Assembly (NCBI GenBank): GCA_017961575.1
Contig: JAGCXA010000045.1
Coordinates: 1-37,033, forward strand
Length of the DNA stretch: 37,033 bases
Reading direction: 5' to 3'
Source of the DNA: Clostridia bacterium
GTDB taxonomy: Bacteria > Bacillota > Clostridia > Oscillospirales > CAG-272
In this document: positions 1 to 8,823 of the stretch, one piece after another
Numbering within the stretch: position 1 is the stretch's first letter
How the letters are laid out: each line of letters opens with the position of its first letter
Translations under genes and position numbers: made by a program
The notes under the pieces: generated by a model
What the model was told of the DNA's origin: nothing
Seen by the model: the letters and a program-made list of their open reading frames with translations, nothing else
Database searches by the model: none

Positions 1-1
1 G

Positions 2-1822
2 GGCGAGTTCCTGACCAACGCGCAGGGCGAGGACGTCGTCGCCGGCGTTCGTACCCCGATGCCCATCTCCGAGATGGAAAAGAAGTTCCCCGAGGCGTAC
101 AAGCAGTTCATCGACGTCTGCGCGAAACTCGAGGATCACTACCGCGATATGCAGGATATGGAGTTCACCGTCGAGAACGGCAAACTCTATATGCTCCAAT
201 GCCGCAACGGTAAGAGAACCGCTCCCGCCGCTCTGAAAATCGCCTGCGACCTCGTGGACGAGGGGATGATCGACGAGAAGAAGGCGGTCCTGATGATCGA
301 CCCCCGCAACCTCGACACCCTGCTTCACCCGCAGTTCGACCCCAAGGCGATCAAGACCGCGCAGGTCGTCGCCAAGGCGCTCGCCGCGTCTCCCGGCGCC
401 GCGTGCGGCAAGATCGTCTTCACCGCCGAGGACGCCAAGGCGTGGAAGGCGAAGGGCGAGAAGGTCGTTCTCGTCCGTCTTGAAACCTCCCCCGAGGACA
501 TCGAGGGTATGAAGGCGGCGCAGGGTATCCTGACGGTTCGCGGCGGTATGACCTCCCACGCGGCGGTCGTCGCGCGCGGTATGGGCACCTGCTGCGTTTC
601 GGGCTGCTCCGCGATCACCAACTTCGACGAGGACAACAAGACCTTCGTGCTTGCCGGCAAGACCTACCGTGAGGGCGACCTGATCTCGCTCGACGGCTCG
701 ACCGGTAACGTTTACGACGGCGCGATCCCGACGATCGACGCCACCGTTTCGGGCGACTTCGGTCGGATCATGGCGTGGGCGGACAAGTACCGCAAACTCG
801 CCGTCCGCACCAACGCCGACACCCCGCGCGACGCCAAGAAGGCGCGCGAACTCGGCGCCGAGGGCATCGGGCTTTGCCGCACCGAGCATATGTTCTTCGA
901 GGGCAACCGGATCGACGCTTTCCGCGAAATGATCTGCGCCGACACCGCCGAGGAGCGTGAAGCCGCGCTGAACAAGATCCTGCCGATGCAGCAGGGCGAC
1001 TTCGAGCAGCTCTACGAGGCGATGGAAGGCAACCCCGTGACCATCCGCTTCCTCGACCCGCCGCTCCACGAGTTCGTTCCGACAAGCGACGAGGACATCG
1101 AACTGCTCGCCAAGGCGCAGGGCAAGACCGTCTCCGACATCAAGTCGATCATCTCGGCTCTCCACGAGGCGAACCCGATGATGGGTCACCGCGGATGCCG
1201 TCTGACCGTCACCTATCCCGAGATCGCCCGGATGCAGACGAAGGCCGTCATCCGCGCCGCGATCAACGTGCTGAAAAAGCACCCCGACTGGAAACTCGTT
1301 CCCGAGATCATGATCCCGCTGGTCGGCGAGGTCAAGGAGCTCGCGTTCGTGAAGAAGACGGTCGTCGAGACCGCCGACGCCGAGATCGCCGCCGCGAAGT
1401 CCAACCTCAAATATGAGGTCGGCACGATGATCGAGATCCCGCGCGCCGCTCTGACCGCGGACGACATCGCGAAAGAGGCGGAGTTCTTCTGCTTCGGTAC
1501 CAACGACCTGACCCAGATGACCTACGGTTTCAGCCGCGACGACGCCGGCAAGTTCCTCGGCTCGTACTACGACGCCAAGATCTTCGAGTTCGATCCGTTC
1601 GCGAAACTCGACCAGGTCGGCGTGGGCAAACTGATGAAGATGGCTGTCGAACTCGGCAGAAGCGTCCGCCCCGATATGCACTGCGGTATCTGCGGTGAGC
1701 ACGGCGGCGACCCGACGTCGGTCGAGTTCTGCCACAAGATCGGTCTCTCCTACGTTTCCTGCTCGCCCTTCCGCGTGCCGATCGCTCGGCTCGCCGCCGC
1801 GCAGGCAGCCCTGAAGGACTGA
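2..1822 (+). CDS. ppdK: Pyruvate, phosphate dikinase, C-terminal part (5' end outside window)
   Basis: This is the 3' two-thirds of pyruvate, phosphate dikinase, a cytoplasmic enzyme that interconverts pyruvate + ATP + Pi with PEP + AMP + PPi. The reading frame is open from base 2, beginning with GEFLTNAQGEDVVAG, which is typical of the nucleotide-binding domain, so the gene starts before the window. The swivelling phosphohistidine domain is seen as GGMTSHAAVVARGMG, where the His is the phosphocarrier. The C-terminal PEP/pyruvate barrel follows, with GIGLCRTEHMFF, MGHRGCRL, FGTNDLTQMTYG and the catalytic-cysteine motif CGICGEHGGDP. The gene ends with a strong intrinsic terminator. PPi-dependent glycolysis through this enzyme is common in anaerobic Clostridia. 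Identity is secure; only the start is missing. Confidence 0.97.
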   Translation, partial: GEFLTNAQGEDVVAGVRTPMPISEMEKKFPEAYKQFIDVCAKLEDHYRDMQDMEFTVENGKLYMLQCRNGKRTAPAALKIACDLVDEGMIDEKKAVLMIDPRNLDTLLHPQFDPKAIKTAQVVAKALAASPGAACGKIVFTAEDAKAWKAKGEKVVLVRLETSPEDIEGMKAAQGILTVRGGMTSHAAVVARGMGTCCVSGCSAITNFDEDNKTFVLAGKTYREGDLISLDGSTGNVYDGAIPTIDATVSGDFGRIMAWADKYRKLAVRTNADTPRDAKKARELGAEGIGLCRTEHMFFEGNRIDAFREMICADTAEEREAALNKILPMQQGDFEQLYEAMEGNPVTIRFLDPPLHEFVPTSDEDIELLAKAQGKTVSDIKSIISALHEANPMMGHRGCRLTVTYPEIARMQTKAVIRAAINVLKKHPDWKLVPEIMIPLVGEVKELAFVKKTVVETADAEIAAAKSNLKYEVGTMIEIPRAALTADDIAKEAEFFCFGTNDLTQMTYGFSRDDAGKFLGSYYDAKIFEFDPFAKLDQVGVGKLMKMAVELGRSVRPDMHCGICGEHGGDPTSVEFCHKIGLSYVSCSPFRVPIARLAAAQAALKD

Positions 1823-1842
1823 TCCCATCCCCATAACAAACG

Positions 1843-1877
1843 CCGCCCGCGCAGGTTTCCTGCGCGGGCGGTTTTAT
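1843..1877 (+). terminator. Intrinsic terminator of ppdK
   Basis: A perfect 13-bp stem (1843-1855 with 1859-1871) with a TTT loop is followed by TTTTATA. It lies 20 bases after the ppdK stop and isolates it from the rhamnosidase gene. Confidence 0.9.
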
Positions 1878-1887
1878 ACGGTATGAA

Positions 1888-1916
1888 TTGACTTTTTACT
1901 CGTTCCGTGCTATACT
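1888..1916 (+). promoter_or_regulatory. Promoter of the rhamnosidase gene
   Basis: The -35 box TTGACT (1888-1893) and -10 box TATACT (1911-1916) are separated by 17 bases. Transcription would begin near 1923, about 26 bases before the start codon. No operator repeat is apparent around it. Confidence 0.75.
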
Positions 1917-1948
1917 TGATTCGATCACTCCGAAAGGATATTTGACAA

Positions 1949-4108
1949 ATGAAAATGCAAGAGATGTTCGGCGCGGCGCAGTTCGTTTCGCGCGAAGACA
2001 AATCCGGCTTCGCCGTTCTGCGCGGGCATTTCGGATTGAAGAAAAAAGGGAAGGCGACGCTCCGCGTGGCGGGGCTCGGCTTCTTCACCTGCTATATCAA
2101 CGGGCGGCGCGTCTCCGACGACCGCTTCCTGCCGCTTTTCTCGGACTACGAAAAGCGGGAGAACTACCCGTCGGGCGAGGTCTTGACGGGGCATCGGCTC
2201 TACGTTCCCGAATACGATATTTCCGACCTCGTTACGACGGGCGACAACCTGATCGCGATCAGCTTCGGCGGCGGTTGGTACACCATCACCAGCTACCGCT
2301 TTGAGCCGCAATGCCGCTGGGGGGACCCGAAGGCGATCTGGCGCGTGACCACCGACGAGGGGGACTTCGTCTCGTCGGAGCGTGACCTCGTCGCGCCGGG
2401 CTACGTCACCGACTACGAGTTTTCGACCCACGAGTTTCAGGATCGGACGGGCTTCGACCCCGCGATCTTTTCGCCCGACTTCGACGAGAGCGGGCTTCCG
2501 CACGCCGTTCTCGCCAAACCGCTCGACACCGACTACCTTTTGACCGATTGCCCCGCCGACCGCGTGATCGAGACGGTCACGCCGCAGTTCCTCTGCGAGC
2601 GCGACGGGGTGCGCGTCTACGACGCCGGGAAGAACCTGTCCGGGGTCCCGGTTTTCAAACTCGGAGAGCAGGGGTTTGCCGAGGTTTTCTTCTCGGAGGA
2701 ATGCACGAAGGACTGGATGCCCGACCCCGACCACAACTTTATGCAGGCGTATAAGGTCAAGGGCAACCCCGGCGATCTCGTTTCGCCCGACTTCACCTGG
2801 TTCGGCTTCCGCTACTTCTCGGTCGAGGGCGACGCCGAGCCGGTCTCGGTCGAGTTCATCCATACCGATCTTCCCGTCACGAGCGGTTTTGACTCGGACA
2901 ACGACCTTCTGAACTGGATCTACAAGACCTCGCTCCACACCGAGTTCTGCAACCTGCACACCGGGATCCCGTCCGACTGCCCGCACATCGAACGGCTCGG
3001 CTACACCGGGGACGGACAACTCACCGCGCTGTCGCTTATGACCATGACCGACGCCGCGCCCCTCTACCGCAAGTGGATCGGCGACATCCTCGACTGTCAG
3101 GACACCCTGACGGGACACGTCCAGTATACCGCCCCCTATTTCCGATGCGGCGGCGGTCCCGGCGCGTGGGGATGCGCCATCGTCGAGGTACCCTACCTCT
3201 TTTACAAGCAGTACGGCGACGACTCGCTCGCCCGAAAGGCGTACCCGCAGATGAAGCGCTACTTCGACTATCTTGAAGCGCACTCGGTCGACGATCTGGT
3301 CGCCTCGGACAAACCGGGCGAATGGTGCCTCGGCGACTGGTGCACGCAGACCCGCGTGGTCTTGCCCGCCGCCTTCGTCAACAACTACTACTACGTCCGC
3401 AGTCTCACCCGCGCCGTCGAACTCGCCCGTCGCTTCGGGTTTGATTCCGACGTTCCCGAATTTGAAAGCCGCATCGCCCGCCGCAAAGCCGCCCTCACCG
3501 CCGCCTATTTCAATACGTGGGACGGCAACTTCATCGGCGGACTGCAAGGCGCGAACGCCTTTATGGTCGATATCGGGCTGGGCGACGAGCGCACCTACCG
3601 GAACCTCGTGAAGATCTATTCCGAGACCGGCGCGCTCGACACCGGCATCTGCGGCACCGAGGTCCTGCTCCGCGTCCTCTGCGAGAGGGGCGATATTGAC
3701 CTCGCCGTCCGCCTCCTCTCGCCCGACAAGCCCGTCGCCTTCCGCGGCTGGCGCGACGCCGGCGCGACCACGCTCTGGGAGTACTTCTGCGGCTCGACCC
3801 GTGTCCGCTCGCACAACCACCCGATGTTCGGCTCCGCCGTCACCAATCTGTTCCGCTACCTGCTCGGCATCCGCGATTCGAGCGAGGCGGGCTTCGGGTC
3901 GGTCACGATTGCCCCGCACCTCCCCGACGGGATGAACCGCCTGAGCGGTTTTCAGACCGTCCCGAAAGGGAAGATCTCGGTCTCGATGCTCCGCACCGGG
4001 GACAAGATCCACTTCACCGTCACGGTCCCGGACGACCTACCCGCCGCCTTCCGCTACGGCGACGTCTCCCTCGACCTTCACCCCGGCACCACCGAATTGA
4101 CGGTTTGA
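1949..4108 (+). CDS. Alpha-L-rhamnosidase, GH78 family
   Basis: A 719-residue GH78 protein expected to hydrolyse terminal alpha-L-rhamnose from plant or microbial glycans. An N-terminal beta-sandwich (about residues 25-120) carries the rhamnosidase-N pattern, with FFTCYINGRRVSDD and NLIAISFGGGWY. The (alpha/alpha)6 catalytic barrel starts near residue 310 and shows SDCPHIERLGYTGDGQ, the acidic GH78 motif, then GATTLWEYF and NHPMFGS near residue 620. A C-terminal beta domain ends the protein. There is no signal peptide, so it is probably cytoplasmic and acts on imported oligosaccharides. The start is ATG with AAAGGA nine bases upstream. It is monocistronic and has no transporter or regulator next to it. 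The substrate cannot be deduced further. Confidence 0.9.
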   Translation: MKMQEMFGAAQFVSREDKSGFAVLRGHFGLKKKGKATLRVAGLGFFTCYINGRRVSDDRFLPLFSDYEKRENYPSGEVLTGHRLYVPEYDISDLVTTGDNLIAISFGGGWYTITSYRFEPQCRWGDPKAIWRVTTDEGDFVSSERDLVAPGYVTDYEFSTHEFQDRTGFDPAIFSPDFDESGLPHAVLAKPLDTDYLLTDCPADRVIETVTPQFLCERDGVRVYDAGKNLSGVPVFKLGEQGFAEVFFSEECTKDWMPDPDHNFMQAYKVKGNPGDLVSPDFTWFGFRYFSVEGDAEPVSVEFIHTDLPVTSGFDSDNDLLNWIYKTSLHTEFCNLHTGIPSDCPHIERLGYTGDGQLTALSLMTMTDAAPLYRKWIGDILDCQDTLTGHVQYTAPYFRCGGGPGAWGCAIVEVPYLFYKQYGDDSLARKAYPQMKRYFDYLEAHSVDDLVASDKPGEWCLGDWCTQTRVVLPAAFVNNYYYVRSLTRAVELARRFGFDSDVPEFESRIARRKAALTAAYFNTWDGNFIGGLQGANAFMVDIGLGDERTYRNLVKIYSETGALDTGICGTEVLLRVLCERGDIDLAVRLLSPDKPVAFRGWRDAGATTLWEYFCGSTRVRSHNHPMFGSAVTNLFRYLLGIRDSSEAGFGSVTIAPHLPDGMNRLSGFQTVPKGKISVSMLRTGDKIHFTVTVPDDLPAAFRYGDVSLDLHPGTTELTV

Positions 4109-4155
4109 TCCCACTCGCCGCGCACCGCGCGGCATATCGAATTACAATATATCGA

Positions 4156-4257
4156 AAATGCCGTGGCACATCGCCACGGCATTTAGATCGAACGAGGCGG
4201 CGGATTTCTCCGCCGCCTCGTATCTCGGCGCGCGGCGAGTCTCGCCGCGCGCATAGG
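4156..4257. repeat. Cluster of three strong hairpins between convergent genes
   Basis: Three adjacent inverted repeats fill the gap between the convergent rhamnosidase and bspA-like genes: 12 bp at 4156-4184, 12 bp at 4193-4220 and 11 bp at 4228-4252. The last is followed on the plus strand by ATAGGTCGTTTTT and may terminate the rhamnosidase transcript. The same ATAGGT plus T-run flank recurs beside the second LRR gene at about 7430-7441, which suggests a duplicated 3' border. Confidence 0.7.
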
Positions 4258-4263
4258 TCGTTT

Positions 4264-7116
4264 TTACTTCGCAATATCTCCGTCGGTGCAATGAACCGTA
4301 TAGGAGCCGGTGTTGGAGTTCCAAGAGGAACCTTTGCTGATCGCGTTCCATTGTGCTTTCGTGCCGGTGAAGGTGACCGAGGTCAGCCCGGAGCAGTCGC
4401 GGAACGCTTCGCTTCTGATGCTTGTCACGCCGTTGCCGATGGTGACCGAGGTCAGCCCGGAGCAACCGCAGAACGCATAGTTCCCGATGCTGGTGACGCT
4501 GTCGGGGATCGTGACCGAGGTCAGCTTGGAGCAGTTGTAGAACGCACAGAATCCGATGCTCGTTACGCTGTCGGGGATCGTGACCGAGGTCAGACCGGAG
4601 CAGCCCTCGAACGCACGCTCTCCGATGCTGGTGACGCCGCTGCCAATCGTGACCGAGGTCAGACCGGAGCAGCCGTGGAACACCTCGTATCCGATGCTGG
4701 TGACGCCGTTGCCGATCGTGACCGAGGTCAGAGAAGAGCAGCCGTCGAACGCTTCGCTTTCGATGCTGGTGACGCCGTCGGGGATCATGACCGAGGTCAG
4801 ACCGGTGCAGCCGGAGAACGCGCCGCCTCCGATGCTCGTGACGCTGTCGGGAATCGTGACCGAGGTCAGACCGGAGCAGCCCTCGAACGCAGAACTTTCG
4901 ATGCTCGTGACGCCGTTGCCAATCGTGACCGAGGTCAGACCGGAGTAGCAGAACGCCGCGTCTCCGATATACGTGACGCTGTCCGGAATGGTGACCGAGG
5001 TCAGACCGGAGCAGCCGAAGAACGCGCACGACTTGATGGTGGTTACCGTATCCGGGATTACAAGTTCGGTCTGCAAGGTATCGTTCAGATAGAGGTTATG
5101 CGCATAATAGAAAGGATTGGCGTCAGAATCACGGAACTCAATTCCGCACCATCCGGCAACGTCTCCCGTATAGTAGACCGAGGTCAGAGAAGAACAACCA
5201 TAGAACGCGGAGGATCTAATGCTCGTGACGCCGTTTCCGATCGTGATCGAAGTCAGTTTGGAGCAATTGTAGAACGCAGAGCCTCCGATGCTCGTGACGC
5301 TGTCGGGGATGGTGACCGAGGCCAGCCCGGAGCAACCGTAAAACGCGGAATCTCCGATGCTTGTGACGCTGTTGGGGATGGTGACCGAGGTCAGCCCGGA
5401 GCAGCCGCGGAACGCTTCGCGTCCAATGCTTATCACGCTGCCCGGAATTGTGATCGAGGTCAGCCCGGAGCAACCGTAAAACGCGGAATCTCCGATGCTT
5501 GTGACGCTGTTGGGAATTGTGACCGAGGTCAGCCCGGAGCAGCCGCGGAACGCTTCGCGTCCAATGCTTATCACGCTGTCCGGAATGGTGATCGAGGTCA
5601 GCCCGGAGCAACCAGAGAACGCGCCATCATAAATAACCTTCGTGTTTTCGTGAATCGTGCAGGACGTGATGGAAGTATCGTTTGCTTTGATCAATGCAAC
5701 GTACGAATTCTCGCTGTTCCCGAGATAGAGCCCGTTCTCGCCGGTATTGTATTGTAAAGCAGAGCAATCGGAAAACGCATCGTCTCCGATGCTGGTGACG
5801 CTGTCGGGGATCGTGACCGAGGTCAGAGCGGAGCAGTTGTGGAACGCAGATTGTCCGATGCCGGTGACGCCGTTGCCGATCGTGACCGAGGTCAATTTGG
5901 AACAGTTCTCGAATGCATTATTCTGAATGTTTTGCTCCCCTGTAATGGTTACCGTTTGCAGGTCATTTTTTGGAATGGAGGATAATACCGACGCCGGCAG
6001 GGTTGCGTTCCTGATCCCCGTGCAATTAGCAAAAGCGCCTGATTCGATTTTTGTTACGCTCTCCGGGATCGTCACGTTTACGATCTCGGAATGATCCTGA
6101 AAAGCGTCAGATGAGATGGACGTTATTCCCTCCGGAATCACAAGGGTTGCGGAATACCCCTCGTAAGAAAGCAGCGCGCCACGGCTGCTTACTTTGAAAG
6201 AGCCGCTCTCGTTGGTGAGAATGACGTCGCCTTCCGTGACTTTGGTCGGAAGCGTGATCCGGTATTCTCCCAGTTTGTCCTTCCATTGAAGCACGCAGCT
6301 TTTTGCGTCCTCGGACAGTTCCGTCGTGGCGTAGCCCATCGCCTTGCGATAAAAGCTCTTGTCCGTGTATTTCACCGTATAGATCACATCGCTGATCTTC
6401 GTCGCGATTCCGTACTTCGTTTCGCCGTTGACCTTGATTTGATTGACCTCGATTTCTTTCGGATCGGTCGTGACCTTCTTGACGTACTTTTTCTCGCCCG
6501 CGTAGTCGTCGTTCTCGTCAAAATGATGCTTCCTGTCAAGGAAGACTTCGGTCACCTTCCCGTTCCCGTCGAAGGAAACCTTGATGTAGGAATAGGTCAT
6601 CTTTTCGAGTTTGGTATAGAGTTTATCATATTCTTCGAGATCGTCGAACAAGTCTTCCAGACTTTCTTCCTCTTCGCCGACCCCGTTCATTTTCTGATAG
6701 ATCTTTTTTGCTTTCTTATCGAGATAATGCCACGAACCGTCGGTCTTGTCGGTGGGCTTCCCGAGCAATTCTTCCACCGTCGCCTGATCGTCGCCGATGT
6801 TGATCTTGGAAACCTTACCGACCCGGAAAATGTTGCTCGCAATGCTCGCCGGAATGGCGATCAGCAAAATGACGGCGATCAATACCGTCGCGGCGATCGA
6901 GATCTTCTTCCAGTTGGTTTTGCAGTACGCGATCAACTTCGTCAGCCAAGCGGGTTTCTCTTTCTTTTTCAGAGAATGTCCGCAGTTGGCGCAGAATTTG
7001 GCGCCTTCTGCAAGCGGGGATTTGCATTTCGGGCAGATGTTTTGCGCGATCGCTTTCCCGCAATTCGGGCAAAAATTGCCCTCAAACTCTGTTCCGCAGT
7101 TCGGACAACGGCTCAT
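4264..7116 (-). CDS. Zinc-ribbon, membrane-anchored BspA-like LRR_5 protein
   Basis: A 950-residue protein with an unusual architecture. The N-terminus carries two zinc ribbons, with cysteines at 4, 7, 16, 19 and 28, 31, 42, 45. A Lys-rich stretch and one hydrophobic helix follow (about residues 72-94), so the ribbons should be cytoplasmic and the rest extracytoplasmic. Residues 95-300 form a non-repetitive domain with a SmpA-like segment (DDQATVEELLGKP). From about residue 315 to 910 there are more than twenty 23-residue BspA/LRR_5 repeats of the type CSGLTSVTIPDSVTSIG. The tail contains GTKAQWNAISKGSSWNSNTG, shared with the neighbouring LRR protein. The start was chosen at MSRCPNC because AAAGGAG lies just upstream; the frame is open a little further. 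A cell-surface binding role is likely but the ligand is unknown. Confidence 0.88.
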   Translation of the reverse strand: MSRCPNCGTEFEGNFCPNCGKAIAQNICPKCKSPLAEGAKFCANCGHSLKKKEKPAWLTKLIAYCKTNWKKISIAATVLIAVILLIAIPASIASNIFRVGKVSKINIGDDQATVEELLGKPTDKTDGSWHYLDKKAKKIYQKMNGVGEEEESLEDLFDDLEEYDKLYTKLEKMTYSYIKVSFDGNGKVTEVFLDRKHHFDENDDYAGEKKYVKKVTTDPKEIEVNQIKVNGETKYGIATKISDVIYTVKYTDKSFYRKAMGYATTELSEDAKSCVLQWKDKLGEYRITLPTKVTEGDVILTNESGSFKVSSRGALLSYEGYSATLVIPEGITSISSDAFQDHSEIVNVTIPESVTKIESGAFANCTGIRNATLPASVLSSIPKNDLQTVTITGEQNIQNNAFENCSKLTSVTIGNGVTGIGQSAFHNCSALTSVTIPDSVTSIGDDAFSDCSALQYNTGENGLYLGNSENSYVALIKANDTSITSCTIHENTKVIYDGAFSGCSGLTSITIPDSVISIGREAFRGCSGLTSVTIPNSVTSIGDSAFYGCSGLTSITIPGSVISIGREAFRGCSGLTSVTIPNSVTSIGDSAFYGCSGLASVTIPDSVTSIGGSAFYNCSKLTSITIGNGVTSIRSSAFYGCSSLTSVYYTGDVAGWCGIEFRDSDANPFYYAHNLYLNDTLQTELVIPDTVTTIKSCAFFGCSGLTSVTIPDSVTYIGDAAFCYSGLTSVTIGNGVTSIESSAFEGCSGLTSVTIPDSVTSIGGGAFSGCTGLTSVMIPDGVTSIESEAFDGCSSLTSVTIGNGVTSIGYEVFHGCSGLTSVTIGSGVTSIGERAFEGCSGLTSVTIPDSVTSIGFCAFYNCSKLTSVTIPDSVTSIGNYAFCGCSGLTSVTIGNGVTSIRSEAFRDCSGLTSVTFTGTKAQWNAISKGSSWNSNTGSYTVHCTDGDIAK

Positions 7117-7170
7117 CTTTTTTCTCCTTTGTAACGCTTTTTTTGCGGTGATCACAAAACCGATTGCTTC

Positions 7171-7195
7171 AAAAAAAGAAAAAGCGCGCGCTTTT
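7171..7195 (-). terminator. Possible attenuator in the leader of the zinc-ribbon LRR gene
   Basis: A 16-base palindrome (7180-7195, AAAAGCG/CGCTTTT) is followed in the minus direction by a run of mostly T (7171-7179). It lies in the roughly 130-base untranslated leader, between the promoter and the start codon. The sequence resembles an intrinsic terminator, but the two-base centre makes the real stem short and no competing antiterminator was recognised. Confidence 0.35.
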
Positions 7196-7256
7196 ACCGA
7201 AGAAGATTAAGCGCGTCACTCAAACGTCAGTTGATATTCGATTTTGAGATACAATA

Positions 7257-7285
7257 ATTATACCATTTATGTATTAAACTGTCAA
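7257..7285 (-). promoter_or_regulatory. Promoter of the zinc-ribbon LRR gene
   Basis: On the minus strand, TTGACA (7285-7280) and TATAAT (7262-7257) are separated by exactly 17 bases, giving a consensus sigma-A promoter. The predicted start near 7250 gives a leader of about 134 bases. Confidence 0.85.
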
Positions 7286-7334
7286 CCGTATTTTATAAAA
7301 AACGCGCGCGCCGGGGCGTACCCGTCGCGCGCGC

Positions 7335-7429
7335 ATGCATTGCGCTCAAGGAGCGCATGAATTGACGGCTTTGCCGTCGTGAATTGCAAACTGCTTTTGC
7401 ATGAATTGCCGCGCGGCGGTCGCCGCGCG
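7335..7429. repeat. 22-bp-period array of constant 8-mers and variable mini-hairpins
   Basis: An 8-mer occurs four times at exactly 22-base spacing: ATGCATTG (7335), ATGAATTG (7357), GTGAATTG (7379) and ATGAATTG (7401). Each is followed by a 14-base palindrome of different sequence: CGCTC/GAGCG, GACGGC/GCCGTC and GCAAA/TTTGC. The final one is longer (10 bp, 7410-7429). The loops differ and base pairing is kept while the bases change. The array sits downstream of the lipoprotein LRR gene and behind the promoter of the other LRR gene. Its function is not known. Confidence 0.75.
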
Positions 7430-7440
7430 CATAGGTTTTT

Positions 7441-8547
7441 TTACTTCGTAATATCCCCGTCGGTGCAATGGATCGTATAATCGCCGGTGGAGGAGTTCCA
7501 ACCGCTCCCTTTGCTGATCGCGTTCCATTGCGCTTTTGTGCCGACAAAGGTGACCGAGGTCAGCCCGGAGCAACCGGAGAACGCCCAGTCTCCAATGCTC
7601 GTGACGCTATCCGGAATGGTGACCGAGGTCAGACCGGAGCAGCCAGAAAATGCGTAGTACCCGATGTTCGTGACGCTGTCGGGGATAACGACCGAGGTCA
7701 GCCCGGAGCAGTAGAGGAATGCACGCTCTCCGATGCTGGTGACGCATTTACCGATGGTGACCGAGGTCAGAGCGGAGCAACCCCAGAACGACCCGCCCCC
7801 GATGCTGGTGACGCCGTTGCCAATAGTGATTGAGGTCAGCCCAGAGCACTCGTAGAACGTCGCGTCCCCGATGCTCGTGACGCCGTCGGGGATGGTGACC
7901 GAGGTCAGTTTGGAGCAACCGGAGAACGCCGCGTTTCCGATGTTTGTGACGCTGTCGGGGATGGTGACCGAGGTCAGCCCGGTGCAGCCGAGGAATGCAC
8001 GCTCTCCGATGCTCGTGACGTTGTCGGGAATGGTGATCGAGGTCAGTCCGGAGCAACCGTAGAACGCATGGTATCCGATGCTGGTGACGCCGTTGCCAAT
8101 GGTGACCGAGGTCAGTTTGGAGCAGTTGCAGAACACTTCAACTCCAATGCTCGTGACGCTGTCGGGGATGGTGATGGAGGTCAGCCCGGAGCACCCGTAG
8201 AACGCAGAGTCACCGATGCTCCTGACGCTGTCGGGGATCACGATCCCGGTTATAAGTGAATTCTTAAACGCCTCCTCCGCAATCGCCGTGACGCGGTCTC
8301 CGTTTTGTGCTTTTTCAGGGATCACTACCTCTCTGTCCATACAGATACCGAGTCCGGTCAACGTACAGGTTCCGTCTCCGTTGGTGATAAAGGAAAGCCC
8401 TTCCGACGCGGGAACCGATGTGGATTCGCTCTCCGATGCGGGAACGGATGGAACGGATTCCTTTTCTTTTCCGCACGCGGCGAGCGCCAACGTGACGAAC
8501 AGGACGAGAAGGAGCAGAGCGACGATTTTCGGGGCGGTCTTTTTCAT
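7441..8547 (-). CDS. BspA-like LRR_5 lipoprotein
   Basis: A 368-residue surface lipoprotein. The signal peptide has MKK, a hydrophobic core and the lipobox LALAAC, with Cys25 as the lipidation site. A Ser/Glu/Pro-rich spacer (residues 27-50) leads to a short domain and then about ten 23-residue BspA-type LRR_5 repeats (PDSVTSIGxxAFxxCSGLTS). The C-terminal segment, GTKAQWNAISKGSGWNSSTG, closely matches the end of the zinc-ribbon LRR protein next door, so the two share a paralogous repeat-plus-tail module. The start is ATG at 8547, with GAGGA eight bases upstream; an in-frame upstream start lacks a site. It is likely exposed on the cell surface and may act in adhesion or glycan binding. The exact ligand is unknown. 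Confidence 0.88.
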   Translation of the reverse strand: MKKTAPKIVALLLLVLFVTLALAACGKEKESVPSVPASESESTSVPASEGLSFITNGDGTCTLTGLGICMDREVVIPEKAQNGDRVTAIAEEAFKNSLITGIVIPDSVRSIGDSAFYGCSGLTSITIPDSVTSIGVEVFCNCSKLTSVTIGNGVTSIGYHAFYGCSGLTSITIPDNVTSIGERAFLGCTGLTSVTIPDSVTNIGNAAFSGCSKLTSVTIPDGVTSIGDATFYECSGLTSITIGNGVTSIGGGSFWGCSALTSVTIGKCVTSIGERAFLYCSGLTSVVIPDSVTNIGYYAFSGCSGLTSVTIPDSVTSIGDWAFSGCSGLTSVTFVGTKAQWNAISKGSGWNSSTGDYTIHCTDGDITK

Positions 8548-8597
8548 CTGTTTATCCTCATTTGTCGTTTGAACAAAATTTGACATTATAATATAAT

Positions 8598-8626
8598 ATT
8601 CTACTACTATATTTAATCTTTGTCAA
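8598..8626 (-). promoter_or_regulatory. Promoter of the LRR lipoprotein gene
   Basis: On the minus strand, TTGACA (8626-8621) and TAGAAT (8603-8598) are spaced by 17 bases. The leader is about 43 bases and AT-rich. Confidence 0.75.
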
Positions 8627-8718
8627 CCCGTTGCGGCAAAATCCTCGCGGCGGGATCGCCGCGGGCGACGTGTATTTACCAATGTAAAGAAAACTGTAAT
8701 AGACAGGTCTATAGAACC

Positions 8719-8801
8719 GCGCAACGGCGAGCGGTGAGCCGTTGCGCTGACTTCATTTCCATAATGAAGTTCTTTGCCGCGCTTTCTTACAAGAAAGCGC
8801 G
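8719..8801. repeat. Three mini-hairpins downstream of uppP
   Basis: There are three consecutive inverted repeats: 10 bp (8719-8728 with 8738-8747), 8 bp (8750-8757 with 8763-8770) and 11 bp (8778-8788 with 8791-8801). They lie between the end of uppP and the LRR lipoprotein promoter and may end the uppP transcript, although no good T-run follows on the minus strand. They resemble the other mini-hairpin clusters of this window. Confidence 0.6.
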
Positions 8802-8823
8802 AAAACCGTCCTCCCTCGTCCCT

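Noticed and set aside
1925-4012. Long antisense open frame opposite the rhamnosidase
   Set aside because: Its translation is rich in Asp, Arg, Val and Glu without family motifs, typical of a high-GC shadow frame; the opposite strand has a clear GH78 enzyme with promoter and ribosome binding site.
4380-5950. Regular DNA repeats of about 69 bases, CRISPR-like at first sight
   Set aside because: The period is 23 codons in frame with the LRR_5 protein, the repeats are imperfect and no cas genes are present; this is protein repeat structure.
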